Shown: in pieces, positions 7,710-16,685 of the stretch
Numbering within the stretch: the stretch's first letter is position 1
Layout of the letters: every line of letters starts with the position of its first letter
Assembly: GCA_031550615.1 (NCBI GenBank)
Contig: JAVBOL010000008.1
Coordinates: forward strand, 1-48,434
Direction of reading: 5' to 3'
Length of the DNA stretch: 48,434 bases
Source of the DNA: JAVBOW01 sp031550615
Lineage (GTDB): Bacteria; Bacteroidota; Bacteroidia; Bacteroidales; Rikenellaceae
Translations under genes and position numbers: made by a program
Notes under the pieces: generated by a model
Told to the model about the DNA's origin: nothing
Database searches by the model: none
What the model saw: only the letters and a program-made list of their open reading frames with translations

Positions 7710-8552
7710 ATGGAGCATAAAAGCAACTTCAAATACTGGATCAAAAACCTCAACCGCAAGCATCGTCTGAGCCTGACGGGCGAACACGACGAGGGTGAGG
7801 TGTGGTACATGCACATCAGTCCGCTCAATATGCTGGCGGGATTCCTGGCGCTCGTGCTGGTGCTCTTTATCATCATCTTGACGACCGTAGCCTACACTCC
7901 GATCCTCGACCTGATCCCCGGCTATCCGGGCAACCGTTCGCGCGAGTTGCTGGTACAGAATATCATGCGCCTCGATTCGCTCGAGCGCTCGATGGCCTCG
8001 ATGCAGGTCTACGCCGACAACGTGGCGCTTATCATGGAGGGCAAGACCCCCGTTGTGCGCTCGGTGGGCGATAGCGCCGACACGCTGCGCTCGGCCAAGT
8101 CCGTAAGGCGCAACGCCGCCGATTCTCTGCTGCGCGCCCAGATGGAAAACCCCGGCATATACCGCCTCGAAGCGGGCTCGGGGGCGGCCAAGGTGTCGCT
8201 GCAACTGGTCGCTCCGATACAAGGCATCGTCTCGCAGCACTTCAACCCCCGCGAAGGGCGTTACGGGGTGAGCCTCGCCGCGGCGGCGGGACAGCAGGTG
8301 ATGGCCGTAGCCCCCGGCACGGTTATCATGGCCGTATGGTCACCCGATATGGGGCACGTGGTGCAGATACAGCACCAGGGCAACATCATATCCTCTTACA
8401 CGCATTGCGCCAGCGTGCTGCCCTCGGTGGGTGCGCGCGTGAAGGGCGGCGAGGCCATCGGTTACACGGACGAGGCCGGCAAGGGGCTTTTCGAATTCGA
8501 ACTGTGGGTCGACGGCGCTCCCGTGGACCCCGAAAAATACATGGTTTTTTAA
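7710..8552 (+). CDS. Membrane-anchored LytM/M23-like protein with degenerate metal site
   Basis: A 280-aa bitopic protein: cytosolic N-terminus, one membrane span at about 37-61, a Ser/Leu-rich helical linker (80-145), then an M23 (LytM) fold at about 165-270. Active M23 enzymes need HxGxD, a Tyr-x-His and HxH-F-E type ligands. Here the first motif is RYGVSL (R184 and S188 in place of His and Asp) and the last is LFEFEL (E262 in place of His). Only the SYTH His (H232) remains, so zinc hydrolysis is unlikely. Catalytically dead LytM proteins such as EnvC or NlpD activate amidases, and that is the best analogy. The start at 7710 gives MEHKSNFKYW; an upstream in-frame start would add an unrelated hydrophobic stretch. 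dxr follows after one base. Confidence 0.85.
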   Translation: MEHKSNFKYWIKNLNRKHRLSLTGEHDEGEVWYMHISPLNMLAGFLALVLVLFIIILTTVAYTPILDLIPGYPGNRSRELLVQNIMRLDSLERSMASMQVYADNVALIMEGKTPVVRSVGDSADTLRSAKSVRRNAADSLLRAQMENPGIYRLEAGSGAAKVSLQLVAPIQGIVSQHFNPREGRYGVSLAAAAGQQVMAVAPGTVIMAVWSPDMGHVVQIQHQGNIISSYTHCASVLPSVGARVKGGEAIGYTDEAGKGLFEFELWVDGAPVDPEKYMVF

Positions 8553-8553
8553 C

Positions 8554-9714
8554 GTGCGGAAGACCGGCGACACCCCCCAACGAGTGGCCGTGCTCGGCTC
8601 GACAGGCTCGATAGGCGTGCAGACGCTCGACGTGATCGCGCGCAGCGCCGAAGCGTTCGAAGCCACCGTGCTCACGGCCAACACCTCGTGGGAAACCCTC
8701 GCCCGACAGGCGCGCGAAGTGCTGCCTGACAGCGTGGTGATCGCCGACAAGCGCCTTTACAGGCAGTTGGCCGACGCGCTCTCGGACCTTCCCGTCAAGG
8801 TCTACGCCGGCGAGGAGTCCATAGCGCAGATCGTGCGCGGCACAGGGGTCGACGTGGTGGTCAACGCCCTTGTCGGATATGCCGGCTTAGAGCCCACGCT
8901 GGCGGCGGTCGAAAGCGGCAAACGCCTCGCGCTGGCCAACAAGGAGAGCCTTGTGGTGGCGGGCGAGGCGGTGATGCGCACAGCGATGGAAAACGGCGTG
9001 CCCGTGCTGCCGATAGACTCCGAGCACTCGGCGGTATTCCAATGCCTCGCGGGTGAGAACGGCGTCGAAAGGGTGATATTGACCGCCTCGGGAGGGCCTT
9101 TCCTGGACACGCCGATCGGTGACCTGCACAAGGTCACCGTCGCCCAGGCGCTCTCGCACCCCCGCTGGAAAATGGGCAGCAAAATAACCATAGACTCGGC
9201 CACGATGCTCAACAAGGGCTTCGAGGTGATCGAGGCGCGGTGGCTGTTCGGACTAAGCGAAGATCGCATCGACGTGGTGGTGCATCCCCAATCCGTGGTG
9301 CACTCGATGGTCGAATTCGCAGACGGGTCGATCAAGGCGCAGCTGGGGCATCCGGATATGCGTCTGCCGATACAATACGCTCTCTACTACCCCACCCGCG
9401 TGGCTTCGCCATGCGAGAGGTTCTCGATGCGGGAGGCCTTCAGCCTCGATTTCCGCCCGGTGGACGGCGAAAAATTCCCCGCGCTGGGGCTCGCCCGCGA
9501 GTGTCTGCGCATGGGAGGGGTGGCAGGATGCGTGCTCAACGCCGCCAACGAGGTGGCCGTGGAAGCATTTTTGAATGGACGTATAGGTTTCACCCGCATC
9601 GTGGAGATATCCGAAAAAACCCTCGCCCGGGCGGGCGCCGTTGCGCGACCCACCGTGGACGACCTTCGCCGCGCGAACGCCCAGGCGCGCGAAATCGCCT
9701 TCAGCCTGATTTGA
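8554..9714 (+). CDS. dxr: 1-deoxy-D-xylulose 5-phosphate reductoisomerase
   Basis: Catalyses the NADPH-dependent rearrangement and reduction of DXP to 2-C-methyl-D-erythritol 4-phosphate in the MEP pathway. The 386-aa product has the NADPH-binding VAVLGSTGSIG near the N-terminus, ALANKESLVVAG, the metal-binding IDSEHSA segment, the flexible-loop HPRW motif, and MLNKGFEVIEA. The start codon is GTG at 8554, one base after the upstream TAA, so translation is probably coupled to the M23-like gene. rseP follows 17 nt later. dxr next to rseP is a common arrangement in bacteria. Confidence 0.97.
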   Translation: MRKTGDTPQRVAVLGSTGSIGVQTLDVIARSAEAFEATVLTANTSWETLARQAREVLPDSVVIADKRLYRQLADALSDLPVKVYAGEESIAQIVRGTGVDVVVNALVGYAGLEPTLAAVESGKRLALANKESLVVAGEAVMRTAMENGVPVLPIDSEHSAVFQCLAGENGVERVILTASGGPFLDTPIGDLHKVTVAQALSHPRWKMGSKITIDSATMLNKGFEVIEARWLFGLSEDRIDVVVHPQSVVHSMVEFADGSIKAQLGHPDMRLPIQYALYYPTRVASPCERFSMREAFSLDFRPVDGEKFPALGLARECLRMGGVAGCVLNAANEVAVEAFLNGRIGFTRIVEISEKTLARAGAVARPTVDDLRRANAQAREIAFSLI

Positions 9715-9731
9715 TAACTTAAATTATTGAT

Positions 9732-11042
9732 ATGGATATAGTAGTAAAAGTTTTGCAGTTCGTAGCCAGTTTCTCGTTGCTGGTATTCATCCATGAGTTG
9801 GGGCACTTTATGTTCGCGCGCATGTTCGGCATCCGCGTGGAGAAGTTCTACCTGTTCTTCGACCCGTGGTTCTCGCTCTTTAAATTCAACTACAAGGGCA
9901 CCGAGTTCGGTATCGGCTGGGTGCCCTTCGGCGGCTATTGCAAGATCGCCGGGATGGTCGACGAGTCGATGGACACCGAGAGCCTGCAGTCGGAGCCCAA
10001 ACCGGACGAATTCCGTAGCAAACCGGCCTGGCAGCGCCTGTTGGTGATGGTGGGCGGCGTAATGATGAACGTGTTGCTGGCGATGTTCATTTACATAGGC
10101 ATGTGCTTCGCCTGGGGCGAGCGTTACCTGCCCAACGACGAGCTGACCGGGGGTAGCGTCTTCAACGAGCTGGCGCACAACATCGGCTTTCAGGACGGCG
10201 ACCGCGTGGTGAGCGTCGGAGGTGAGCACATTGAGGATTACAGCGACGTCTACCTTACGATGCTCATCGAAATGGCGCCAGAGGTGGAGGTGCTGCGCGG
10301 CGGCGAGCCCGCGACGGTGTGTATCGACGATAAATTCCGTCCCCAGATGACCGAAAGCCGCGACTTCATGGCCCCGCGCATCCCATTCCAGGTAGGTGCG
10401 GTGGATAAGGCGGGCGGCGCGCATGCCGCTGGCATCGAGGCGGGCGACCGCATCGTGGGCATCGACACCCTGCGCCTGGAGTGGTTCGACCAGTTCCAAC
10501 CCCTTCTCACGGCTGCGTCCGGAACGCAGGTCTCGCTGACCGTGGACCGCGCCGGGAAACTGATGACGATGCCTGTAAGCGTGAGCGGAAGCGGCAAAAT
10601 AGGCGTGGGGCTGGCCGACGTGCTGCCCTACAAGACCCACGAATACAACTTCTTCCAATCCATACCCGCGGGTATTAAAAAGACCGGCGACCAGCTCTCC
10701 GGCTACTGGAAACAACTGGGCATGATCGTCAGCCCCAAGACCGAGGCGTATAAGTCGGTGGGCGGCGTGCTGGCCATCGGCAACCTCTTCCCCTCGGAAT
10801 GGAACTGGGCGCATTTCTGGTATATCACCGCGTTTATCTCCATCGCGCTGGCCGTGCTCAATATCCTGCCCCTGCCGGTGCTGGACGGCGGACACGTTGT
10901 GTTCCTGATGTACGAGGTCATCACGCGCCGCAAGCCGAGCGACAAATTCCTCGAATACGCCCTTACCGTGGGCATGATCCTGCTGCTGGCCGTACTGGTG
11001 CTTGCCAACGGAAACGACATATACCGTTTATTCATAAAGTGA
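9732..11042 (+). CDS. rseP: RIP site-2 zinc metalloprotease
   Basis: Intramembrane protease of the M50B family that cleaves membrane-anchored regulators or signal peptides. The 436-aa protein has the active-site HELGH at 21-25 in the first membrane span, a GWVPFGGYCKIAGM loop, two PDZ-like regions between about 140 and 290, and the third metal-ligand motif NILPLPVLDGGH in a C-terminal span. All catalytic residues are present. The substrate cannot be inferred; no sigma/anti-sigma pair is in the window. Confidence 0.95.
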   Translation: MDIVVKVLQFVASFSLLVFIHELGHFMFARMFGIRVEKFYLFFDPWFSLFKFNYKGTEFGIGWVPFGGYCKIAGMVDESMDTESLQSEPKPDEFRSKPAWQRLLVMVGGVMMNVLLAMFIYIGMCFAWGERYLPNDELTGGSVFNELAHNIGFQDGDRVVSVGGEHIEDYSDVYLTMLIEMAPEVEVLRGGEPATVCIDDKFRPQMTESRDFMAPRIPFQVGAVDKAGGAHAAGIEAGDRIVGIDTLRLEWFDQFQPLLTAASGTQVSLTVDRAGKLMTMPVSVSGSGKIGVGLADVLPYKTHEYNFFQSIPAGIKKTGDQLSGYWKQLGMIVSPKTEAYKSVGGVLAIGNLFPSEWNWAHFWYITAFISIALAVLNILPLPVLDGGHVVFLMYEVITRRKPSDKFLEYALTVGMILLLAVLVLANGNDIYRLFIK

Positions 11043-11047
11043 GTTCC

Positions 11048-11164
11048 ACGAATTCAGGGTGGTCGTTATTCTATGATCCCTGAATTCGTAAAACCCCGAG
11101 TGCAGACAATCCCCTTAAATCCCCCTTTGGAAGGGGGGGACTTTGCCAAAACCTCTGGTTTTGG
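11048..11164. repeat. Cluster of three palindromes between rseP and radA
   Basis: Three consecutive inverted repeats fill the spacer. First, a perfect 12-bp arm pair (11048-11059 and 11078-11089, centred on GAATTC, 18-nt loop). Second, TCCCCCTT/AAGGGGG (11120-11137) around TGG. Third, CCAAAACC-TCT-GGTTTTGG (11146-11164). There is no U-tract after the first, so it is not a standard terminator. The middle part resembles short palindromic intergenic repeats that occur in many Bacteroidota genomes; copy number cannot be judged here. Confidence 0.65.
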
Positions 11165-11193
11165 CGGAACCTAACACCGAAACATCCAGGGTA

Positions 11194-12558
11194 ATGGCTA
11201 AGGTAAAAAAAGCATTCTTCTGCCGCACCTGCGGGCACGAGTCGGCCAAATGGGTCGGTCGCTGTCCGGGGTGTGGCGAGTGGAATACCTTCACCGAGGA
11301 GATCATCGCGCGTGAGAGCGGCAGCGGGGTGCGCAGCGTTTCGGCGCAACTCTCCGCGGCCAAACCCGTGCCAGTGCGCCAGATCGAGGAGAAGACCCAC
11401 GAGCGCATAGACATGCACTCCGGGGAGGTCAACCGCGTGTTGGGCGGCGGGCTGGTGCGGGGGTCGCTGGTGCTGCTTGGCGGCGAGCCGGGGATCGGCA
11501 AATCGACCCTGAGCCTACAAATGGCCATGCGCAGCGCGGGACTGAAAGTCTTATACGTGTCGGGCGAGGAGTCGCCCCAGCAGATCAAGATGCGCGCCGT
11601 GAGGCTCGGGGGCGACAATCCCGAGTGCCTGGTATACGCCGACACCCTTTTAGAGAACATTATAGCCCAGATGGACGAGTTGCACCCCGACGTGGTGATC
11701 GTGGACTCGATCCAGACCATATATTCCGATGCGATAGACTCCTCGCCGGGCAGCGTTTCGCAGATCCGCGAATGCGCGGCCTCGCTGCTCAAGTACGCCA
11801 AGACGACCGGTGTGAGCGTCTTTCTGATAGGGCACATCACCAAGGACGGCACTATCGCCGGGCCGAAGATACTGGAGCACATCGTCGATGTGGTACTGCA
11901 ATTCGAGGGCGACAACAACAACGTCTACCGCATACTGAGGGGCGTCAAGAACCGTTTCGGGGCCACGTTCGAGATCGGCGTTTTCGAGATGCGCGCCGAG
12001 GGGCTGCGCGAGGTAGACAACCCCTCGGAAATCCTGCTTTCGCACTATGACGAGCCCCTGAGCGGAATATCCGTGGGCGCATCGGTGGACGGCATCCGCC
12101 CCTACCTGATCGAAACACAGGCGCTGGTCAGCAACGCTGCGTACGGCACTCCGCAGCGCTCCTCGACGGGGTACGACCCGAGGCGGCTGAATATGCTGCT
12201 GGCCGTGCTGGAGAAGCGCGTGGGCATGAAAATGTTCACCAAAGACGTTTTTTTGAATTTTGCCGGCGGTTTTAAAATAGCCGACACGGGGATGGACATG
12301 GCCGTCGTGGGAGCGATCATCTCGTCATATTACGACCGTCCCTTAGCCGAGGGCACATGCCTTGCGGGCGAGATAGGCCTCTCGGGCGAGGTACGTCCCG
12401 CACCCCGCAGCGAACAGCGCATCGCCGAAGCCGCACGTCTGGGATTTAAGCGGATAGTCGTGTCGGGCTACCTCAAGCGCACGATGCCCAAGCCTCCGAA
12501 AGGGATCGAAGTGGTCTATGTCAACCGCATCGACGAGATACCGAAAGCAATGTTTTAA
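11194..12558 (+). CDS. radA: DNA repair protein RadA
   Basis: Branch-migration and recombination factor related to RecA. With the ATG at 11194 the product is 454 aa, the usual length, and opens MAKVKKAFFC. The frame stays open further upstream through the palindrome cluster, but that extension is not conserved-looking. Domains in order are the C4 zinc finger (Cys10, 13, 24, 27), a RecA-like ATPase with Walker A GGEPGIGKST near 97, the RadA-specific KNRFG near 252-256, and the C-terminal Lon-protease-like domain. It is convergent with rnfA, with only 20 nt between the stops. Confidence 0.97.
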   Translation: MAKVKKAFFCRTCGHESAKWVGRCPGCGEWNTFTEEIIARESGSGVRSVSAQLSAAKPVPVRQIEEKTHERIDMHSGEVNRVLGGGLVRGSLVLLGGEPGIGKSTLSLQMAMRSAGLKVLYVSGEESPQQIKMRAVRLGGDNPECLVYADTLLENIIAQMDELHPDVVIVDSIQTIYSDAIDSSPGSVSQIRECAASLLKYAKTTGVSVFLIGHITKDGTIAGPKILEHIVDVVLQFEGDNNNVYRILRGVKNRFGATFEIGVFEMRAEGLREVDNPSEILLSHYDEPLSGISVGASVDGIRPYLIETQALVSNAAYGTPQRSSTGYDPRRLNMLLAVLEKRVGMKMFTKDVFLNFAGGFKIADTGMDMAVVGAIISSYYDRPLAEGTCLAGEIGLSGEVRPAPRSEQRIAEAARLGFKRIVVSGYLKRTMPKPPKGIEVVYVNRIDEIPKAMF

Positions 12559-12578
12559 GGGGGCTGGCGGATGTGGTT

Positions 12579-13151
12579 TTATACCAATCCGGAGAAACCC
12601 ATAAATGCCATGGCCAGAATTCCGGCGGTGACCAACGCGATGGGCACCCCTTTCATCCCTTTGGGCATATCGTCCAGTTCGAGCCTCTCGCGCAGTCCGG
12701 CGAAGATCACCAGCGCCAGGGAGAACCCGATGGCTATCGAGGTGGCGTAGACCACCGATTGCATCATGTTGAACTCTTTCTGCACCAAAAGGATCGCCAC
12801 GCCCAGCACGGCGCAGTTGGTGGTTATCAGCGGCAGGAATATCCCCAGCGCCTGGTAGAGCGATGGGCTGACCTTCTTGAGCACTATCTCGACCATTTGG
12901 ACCAGCGCCGCGATCACAAGGATGAACACGATGGTCTGCATATATGGTATGCCGAGCGGCACTAAAACCCAATATTGCAGCATATATACCACCAGCGAGG
13001 AGAGCGCCATCACGAAGGTCACCGCCGCGCCCATGCCCAGCGACGTTTCGACCTTGCCCGACACGCCCAAAAAGGGGCAGATACCCAGGAATTGCGCCAG
13101 CACGATATTGTTGACGAAGATGGCGCCTATGATTATCACGAAATATTCCAT
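12579..13151 (-). CDS. rnfA: Rnf electron transport complex subunit A
   Basis: Integral membrane subunit (190 aa) of the ion-translocating ferredoxin:NAD+ oxidoreductase. It consists almost entirely of about six membrane spans and contains the conserved NNIVLAQFLGICPFLGVS segment near the N-terminus and the LPLITTNCAVLG segment near 105-117. These Cys residues in RnfA/RnfE and NqrD/NqrE are linked to an intramembrane iron-sulfur centre in characterised complexes. It is the last gene of the rseC-rnfBCDGEA operon, one base after rnfE. Confidence 0.96.
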   Translation of the reverse strand: MEYFVIIIGAIFVNNIVLAQFLGICPFLGVSGKVETSLGMGAAVTFVMALSSLVVYMLQYWVLVPLGIPYMQTIVFILVIAALVQMVEIVLKKVSPSLYQALGIFLPLITTNCAVLGVAILLVQKEFNMMQSVVYATSIAIGFSLALVIFAGLRERLELDDMPKGMKGVPIALVTAGILAMAFMGFSGLV

Positions 13152-13152
13152 G

Positions 13153-13740
13153 CTACTTCACTTTTGCGGTCAGTATATTGAAAACGGCCATCATCAGCCC
13201 CAGCGCGATGAACGCCCCCGGGGCAAGCACGAAGATCAGCATGCCGTCGCCCGCGATGAGCTTATGCCCGAAGAATGCGCCCGAGCCCAGCAGTTCGCGC
13301 ACCATGCCGATCAGGGTCAGCGAGGCGGTGAAACCTATGCCCATGCCTAATCCGTCGAGCACCGAGGCGAGGGGCCCGTTCTTCGAGGCGAAAGCCTCGG
13401 CGCGCCCCAGGATTATGCAGTTGACCACAATAAGGGGGATGAACACACCGAGGGTCGCGTACAGCGCTGGCACATAAGCCTCCATGCAGAGCTGCACCAC
13501 CGTCACGAACGATGCTATCACCACGATGAAGGCCGGGATGCGCACCTTGCCGGGGATGTAATCGCGGATAAGCGAAATGACCAGGTTGGAAAGCGTGAGC
13601 ACGAACAGCGTGGCCACCCCCATGCCCATGCCGTTGACAGCCGAGGTGGTGGTGCCCAGGGTTGGGCACATGCCCAGCAGCAGCACGAAAGTGGGGTTCT
13701 CTTTGATTATCCCCCGCGTAAAGGTCTGTAAATTACTCAT
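13153..13740 (-). CDS. rnfE: Rnf electron transport complex subunit E
   Basis: Paralogue of RnfA with about six membrane spans. With the ATG at 13740 it is 195 aa (MSNLQTFTRGIIKENPTFVL). Longer versions would extend further into rnfG and are not likely. NPTFVLLLGMCPTLG and FIPLIVVNCIILGRAEAFAS match the family, including the paired Cys segments that mirror RnfA. Its start overlaps the end of rnfG by 8 nt. Confidence 0.96.
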   Translation of the reverse strand: MSNLQTFTRGIIKENPTFVLLLGMCPTLGTTTSAVNGMGMGVATLFVLTLSNLVISLIRDYIPGKVRIPAFIVVIASFVTVVQLCMEAYVPALYATLGVFIPLIVVNCIILGRAEAFASKNGPLASVLDGLGMGIGFTASLTLIGMVRELLGSGAFFGHKLIAGDGMLIFVLAPGAFIALGLMMAVFNILTAKVK

Positions 13741-14368
13741 CTCCGCTCTGTTTTTGTGACGTCGCGCCGGTTGCGGCGTCGGGCGATTGCACCGGCTCGG
13801 GAGCGGGCTCACCTTTCACCTTCAGAAATGCCTCCCAAGCGTGCGAAATGGCGTTTATACAAGCGCGCGAGGAGATCGTGGCGGCCGTGATGGCGTCCAC
13901 TTCGCCGCCGTCCTTGCGCACGGCCATCTTCATCTGCCCGGGTGAGCGCCCCTCGAACTGCACGCTAAAATCGGACTTCCCCGACTCCAGTTTGTCGCCC
14001 AGGCCGGGGGTCTCCGCATGGGCCAGAACCTCGATCTTTAGGATACTGCCCCCGGGATCGAAGCCGGTCATGAATTTTATCTCGCCGCCGAAACCTTCGG
14101 TGGTGATGCTCTGCACGGCATATCCCACGATCGAGTCGGCTTTCATGGCGGTGTAGACTATAGCCTGTGTGCCGTCGACCGTAACGGTGTCTGCCACGGG
14201 TTCGCCCTCGAACGGGGGCAGCACCGAGGCCAGCGCCGCGGTGGTCTTGGCGCGTTTGGCCGCTTCGATGGGCTCTTTGGTCAGCGCGTAGACCGCGCCC
14301 ACCGCCGCCGAGGCGACGAGGGTTATCACCCCGAGCGTGAGGACCATATTTTTGAGTGTACTTTCCAT
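13733..14368 (-). CDS. rnfG: Rnf complex FMN-binding subunit G
   Basis: Periplasm-facing flavin subunit (211 aa) with one N-terminal membrane anchor at about 9-30. FMN is attached to a Thr by ApbE in this family. The visible attachment motif is DAITAATISS near 165-175, which fits the loose Dxx(S/T)xAT pattern but has Ala where most relatives have Gly. The C-terminal tail after about 190 is Pro/Ala/Gln/Ser-rich and probably disordered. It begins 6 nt after rnfD stops. Confidence 0.94.
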   Translation of the reverse strand: MESTLKNMVLTLGVITLVASAAVGAVYALTKEPIEAAKRAKTTAALASVLPPFEGEPVADTVTVDGTQAIVYTAMKADSIVGYAVQSITTEGFGGEIKFMTGFDPGGSILKIEVLAHAETPGLGDKLESGKSDFSVQFEGRSPGQMKMAVRKDGGEVDAITAATISSRACINAISHAWEAFLKVKGEPAPEPVQSPDAATGATSQKQSGDE

Positions 14369-14374
14369 GGCCGG

Positions 14375-15358
14375 CTACTTGACGGGAGCGGCGAAGCGCC
14401 CGGGTTTTATATACTTGTCGATCAACGGGACAAGGCCGTTGCATATCAGTATGGCGAATGACATCCCCTCGGGATATGCGCCCCAGGTGCGGATGAGCAT
14501 AGTTATCACGCCGATCCCCGCGCCATAGAGCAGCATGCCGCGCGGGCTCATCGGCGAGGTCACATAGTCGGTGGCCATGAACACCGCCCCGAGGATCGCG
14601 CCCCCGGTCAGCAGGTGGAAAAGCGGCGTTGGATAGTGCACCGGATCTGCGCCCCACAGCACGGCGGCGAAAGCGGCCATCGCCCCGAGCACAGCCACGG
14701 GGATATGCCACGTGATGACCTTGCGCCAGAGCAGGTAGACGAAGCCGAGCAGCAGCGCCACGGCGGCGATCTCGCCCAGCGACCCCGACCGCGCCCCGAA
14801 GAGCATGTCGGTGTAGGAGGGCATGCCGACCACCTGGGCGATGGGCTGCCCCGTTTTCAGCGCGGCCTTAGCCAACGCGAGGGGCGTGGCGCCGCTCGAC
14901 GCGTCGGGGCAGAGCACCTCGGGAAATGAGGTCATCGCCACGGGAAACGACACCAGCAGGAACACGCGCCCCACCAGCGCCGGGTTGAAAGGGTTGCGTC
15001 CCAGTCCGCCGAAAGACATCTTGCCGATGCCGATGGCCGCCAGCGCACCCAGCGCCACCATCCAGAACGGGATGGACGAGGGCAGGTTGAAAGCCAGCAG
15101 CACCCCGGTCAGCACAGCAGAGAGGTTGCGTAGCGTCAGCGGCCCCTTGATAAGGTATTTTTGTATAAGCCACTCGAAACCCACGCAGCAAACCACAGAA
15201 ACCAAAGTGACGGCCACGCTGCGCGCGCCGTACATCAGCACCGTGACCACGAAGGCGGGGGCCAACGCTATCAGAACGTCGCGCATCAGCCTTCTGGTGC
15301 TGTCCCCTGAGTGGGCGTGGGGCGATGGTGAAACTATAAGCCTTTCATTCATAATCAT
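14375..15358 (-). CDS. rnfD: Rnf electron transport complex subunit D
   Basis: Membrane subunit of 327 aa with about nine to ten spans and a covalent FMN. The flavinylation motif SSGATPLA is in the middle of the protein and is complete. FNPALVGRVFL and FMATDYVTSPMSPRG are family-typical. The start at 15358 overlaps the rnfC stop as ATGA; a second ATG two codons later (15352) is also possible. Confidence 0.96.
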   Translation of the reverse strand: MIMNERLIVSPSPHAHSGDSTRRLMRDVLIALAPAFVVTVLMYGARSVAVTLVSVVCCVGFEWLIQKYLIKGPLTLRNLSAVLTGVLLAFNLPSSIPFWMVALGALAAIGIGKMSFGGLGRNPFNPALVGRVFLLVSFPVAMTSFPEVLCPDASSGATPLALAKAALKTGQPIAQVVGMPSYTDMLFGARSGSLGEIAAVALLLGFVYLLWRKVITWHIPVAVLGAMAAFAAVLWGADPVHYPTPLFHLLTGGAILGAVFMATDYVTSPMSPRGMLLYGAGIGVITMLIRTWGAYPEGMSFAILICNGLVPLIDKYIKPGRFAAPVK

Positions 15359-16680
15359 TTCGTTTGTCGCGCGCGCATTATCTTCATCGTTTCGGCCTTA
15401 CCCAGGCGTATGTAGTCCAGCAACGGCAGCGCCGCCGGGCAGGTGTAGGCGCAGCATCCGCACTCTATGCAGTCGGTGATGCGCAGGGGGCCGAGCCCCT
15501 CGAACATCAGCTTTTTGGACATCTTACCCAGCAGGTACGGTTCGAGCCCCATCGGGCATGCGCTCACGCATTTGGCGCACTTGATGCAACCGGTGGGCTG
15601 GCTGCGGCGGGCTTCCTTACCTTCGAGCAGCAACACGCCCGAGGTGCCTTTGGTCACCGGGGCGTCGGGGTTGCTCACCGCGCGCCCCATCATGGGCCCT
15701 CCAGAGATTATTTTACCCGTGGTTTCGGGGATCCCACCGCAATGGGCTATGAGTTCGGATATGGGTGTGCCTATGCGCACCAGCAGGTTTGCCGGCCTTT
15801 CCAGCCCTTTGCCCGTCACGCTGACCACCCTTTCGACCAGGGGTTTACGCTTCTGCACTGCCTGGTAGACCGCCAGCGCCGTACCGACGTTCTGCACCAC
15901 CGCGCCCACCTCGATGGGCAGCGCGCCCGAGGGCACACGGCGGCCTGTCACCGCCTCGATCAGCTGTTTCTCGCCGCCCTGGGGGTAACGCACCCTAAGC
16001 GGCACTATTTCCATATCCCCGGCGACGGCCTTCAGGCGCGCTATCGCGTCGGGCTTGTTATTCTCTATGCCTACGCAGATGCGAGTCACGCCCAGCGCGC
16101 GGGCCAATATCTTAGCCCCGGCGACCACCTGCTCCGCCTGTTCAAGCATCACGCGGTGGTCGGCGGTTAGGTAGGGCTCGCACTCCACGCCGTTGATTAT
16201 CAGCACTTCGGCCTTTTTGCCGTCCGGCACGGAGAGTTTGACCTGGGTGGGGAATGTCGCCCCGCCCATACCCACTATGCCGGCGTCGGCTATGCGGGTG
16301 ATTATCTCGGCGGGGGTGAGGGTGCATTCGGCTATCAGTCCGTCGCCCCGGTCTATCCCTTCGGCCCAATCGTCGCCCTCGACGGTGATCGTGACCGCCG
16401 GGCGGCGCACGCCTCCGGCATCGACGGCATCGCCGACCTCGGCCACCGTGCCTGACACGGGCGAGTGTACCGCCGCCGAGACGAAACCGCCGGCCTTGGC
16501 GATCAGTTGCCCCGTGAGCACCCTGTCGCCCTTGGCCACCACGGCGACCGCGGGTGCGCCTATGTGCTGCGAGAGGGGCACTACCACCTTTCCGGGCAGC
16601 GGCAACACCTCGATGGGCGAGGCCGCGCCGAGTTTATTTTCCGGCGGATGGACGCCGCCTATCTTAAATCTTTTCAACAT
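15355..16680 (-). CDS. rnfC: Rnf electron transport complex subunit C
   Basis: Soluble subunit that binds NADH and FMN and faces the cytoplasm. From the ATG at 16680 it is 441 aa (MLKRFKIGGVHPPENK). Features in order are a barrel-sandwich domain, the GGATFPTQVKL nucleotide-binding segment, INGVECEPYLTADHR, and two 4Fe-4S ferredoxin motifs near the C-terminus (CIKCAKCVSACP and CIECGCCAYTCP). It starts 5 nt after the end of rnfB. Confidence 0.97.
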   Translation of the reverse strand: MLKRFKIGGVHPPENKLGAASPIEVLPLPGKVVVPLSQHIGAPAVAVVAKGDRVLTGQLIAKAGGFVSAAVHSPVSGTVAEVGDAVDAGGVRRPAVTITVEGDDWAEGIDRGDGLIAECTLTPAEIITRIADAGIVGMGGATFPTQVKLSVPDGKKAEVLIINGVECEPYLTADHRVMLEQAEQVVAGAKILARALGVTRICVGIENNKPDAIARLKAVAGDMEIVPLRVRYPQGGEKQLIEAVTGRRVPSGALPIEVGAVVQNVGTALAVYQAVQKRKPLVERVVSVTGKGLERPANLLVRIGTPISELIAHCGGIPETTGKIISGGPMMGRAVSNPDAPVTKGTSGVLLLEGKEARRSQPTGCIKCAKCVSACPMGLEPYLLGKMSKKLMFEGLGPLRITDCIECGCCAYTCPAALPLLDYIRLGKAETMKIMRARQTK

Positions 16681-16685
16681 ATCGC

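Noticed and set aside
9387..10895. 502-codon open frame opposite dxr and rseP
   Set aside because: It spans the dxr-rseP junction antisense to two confident genes, with no domain pattern.
11078..11164. CRISPR-like repeat array between rseP and radA
   Set aside because: The three palindromes differ from each other and there is no regular repeat-spacer unit or cas gene.
11143..11193. Longer N-terminus for RadA
   Set aside because: The extension is encoded by the palindrome cluster and the ATG at 11194 gives the normal zinc-finger start.
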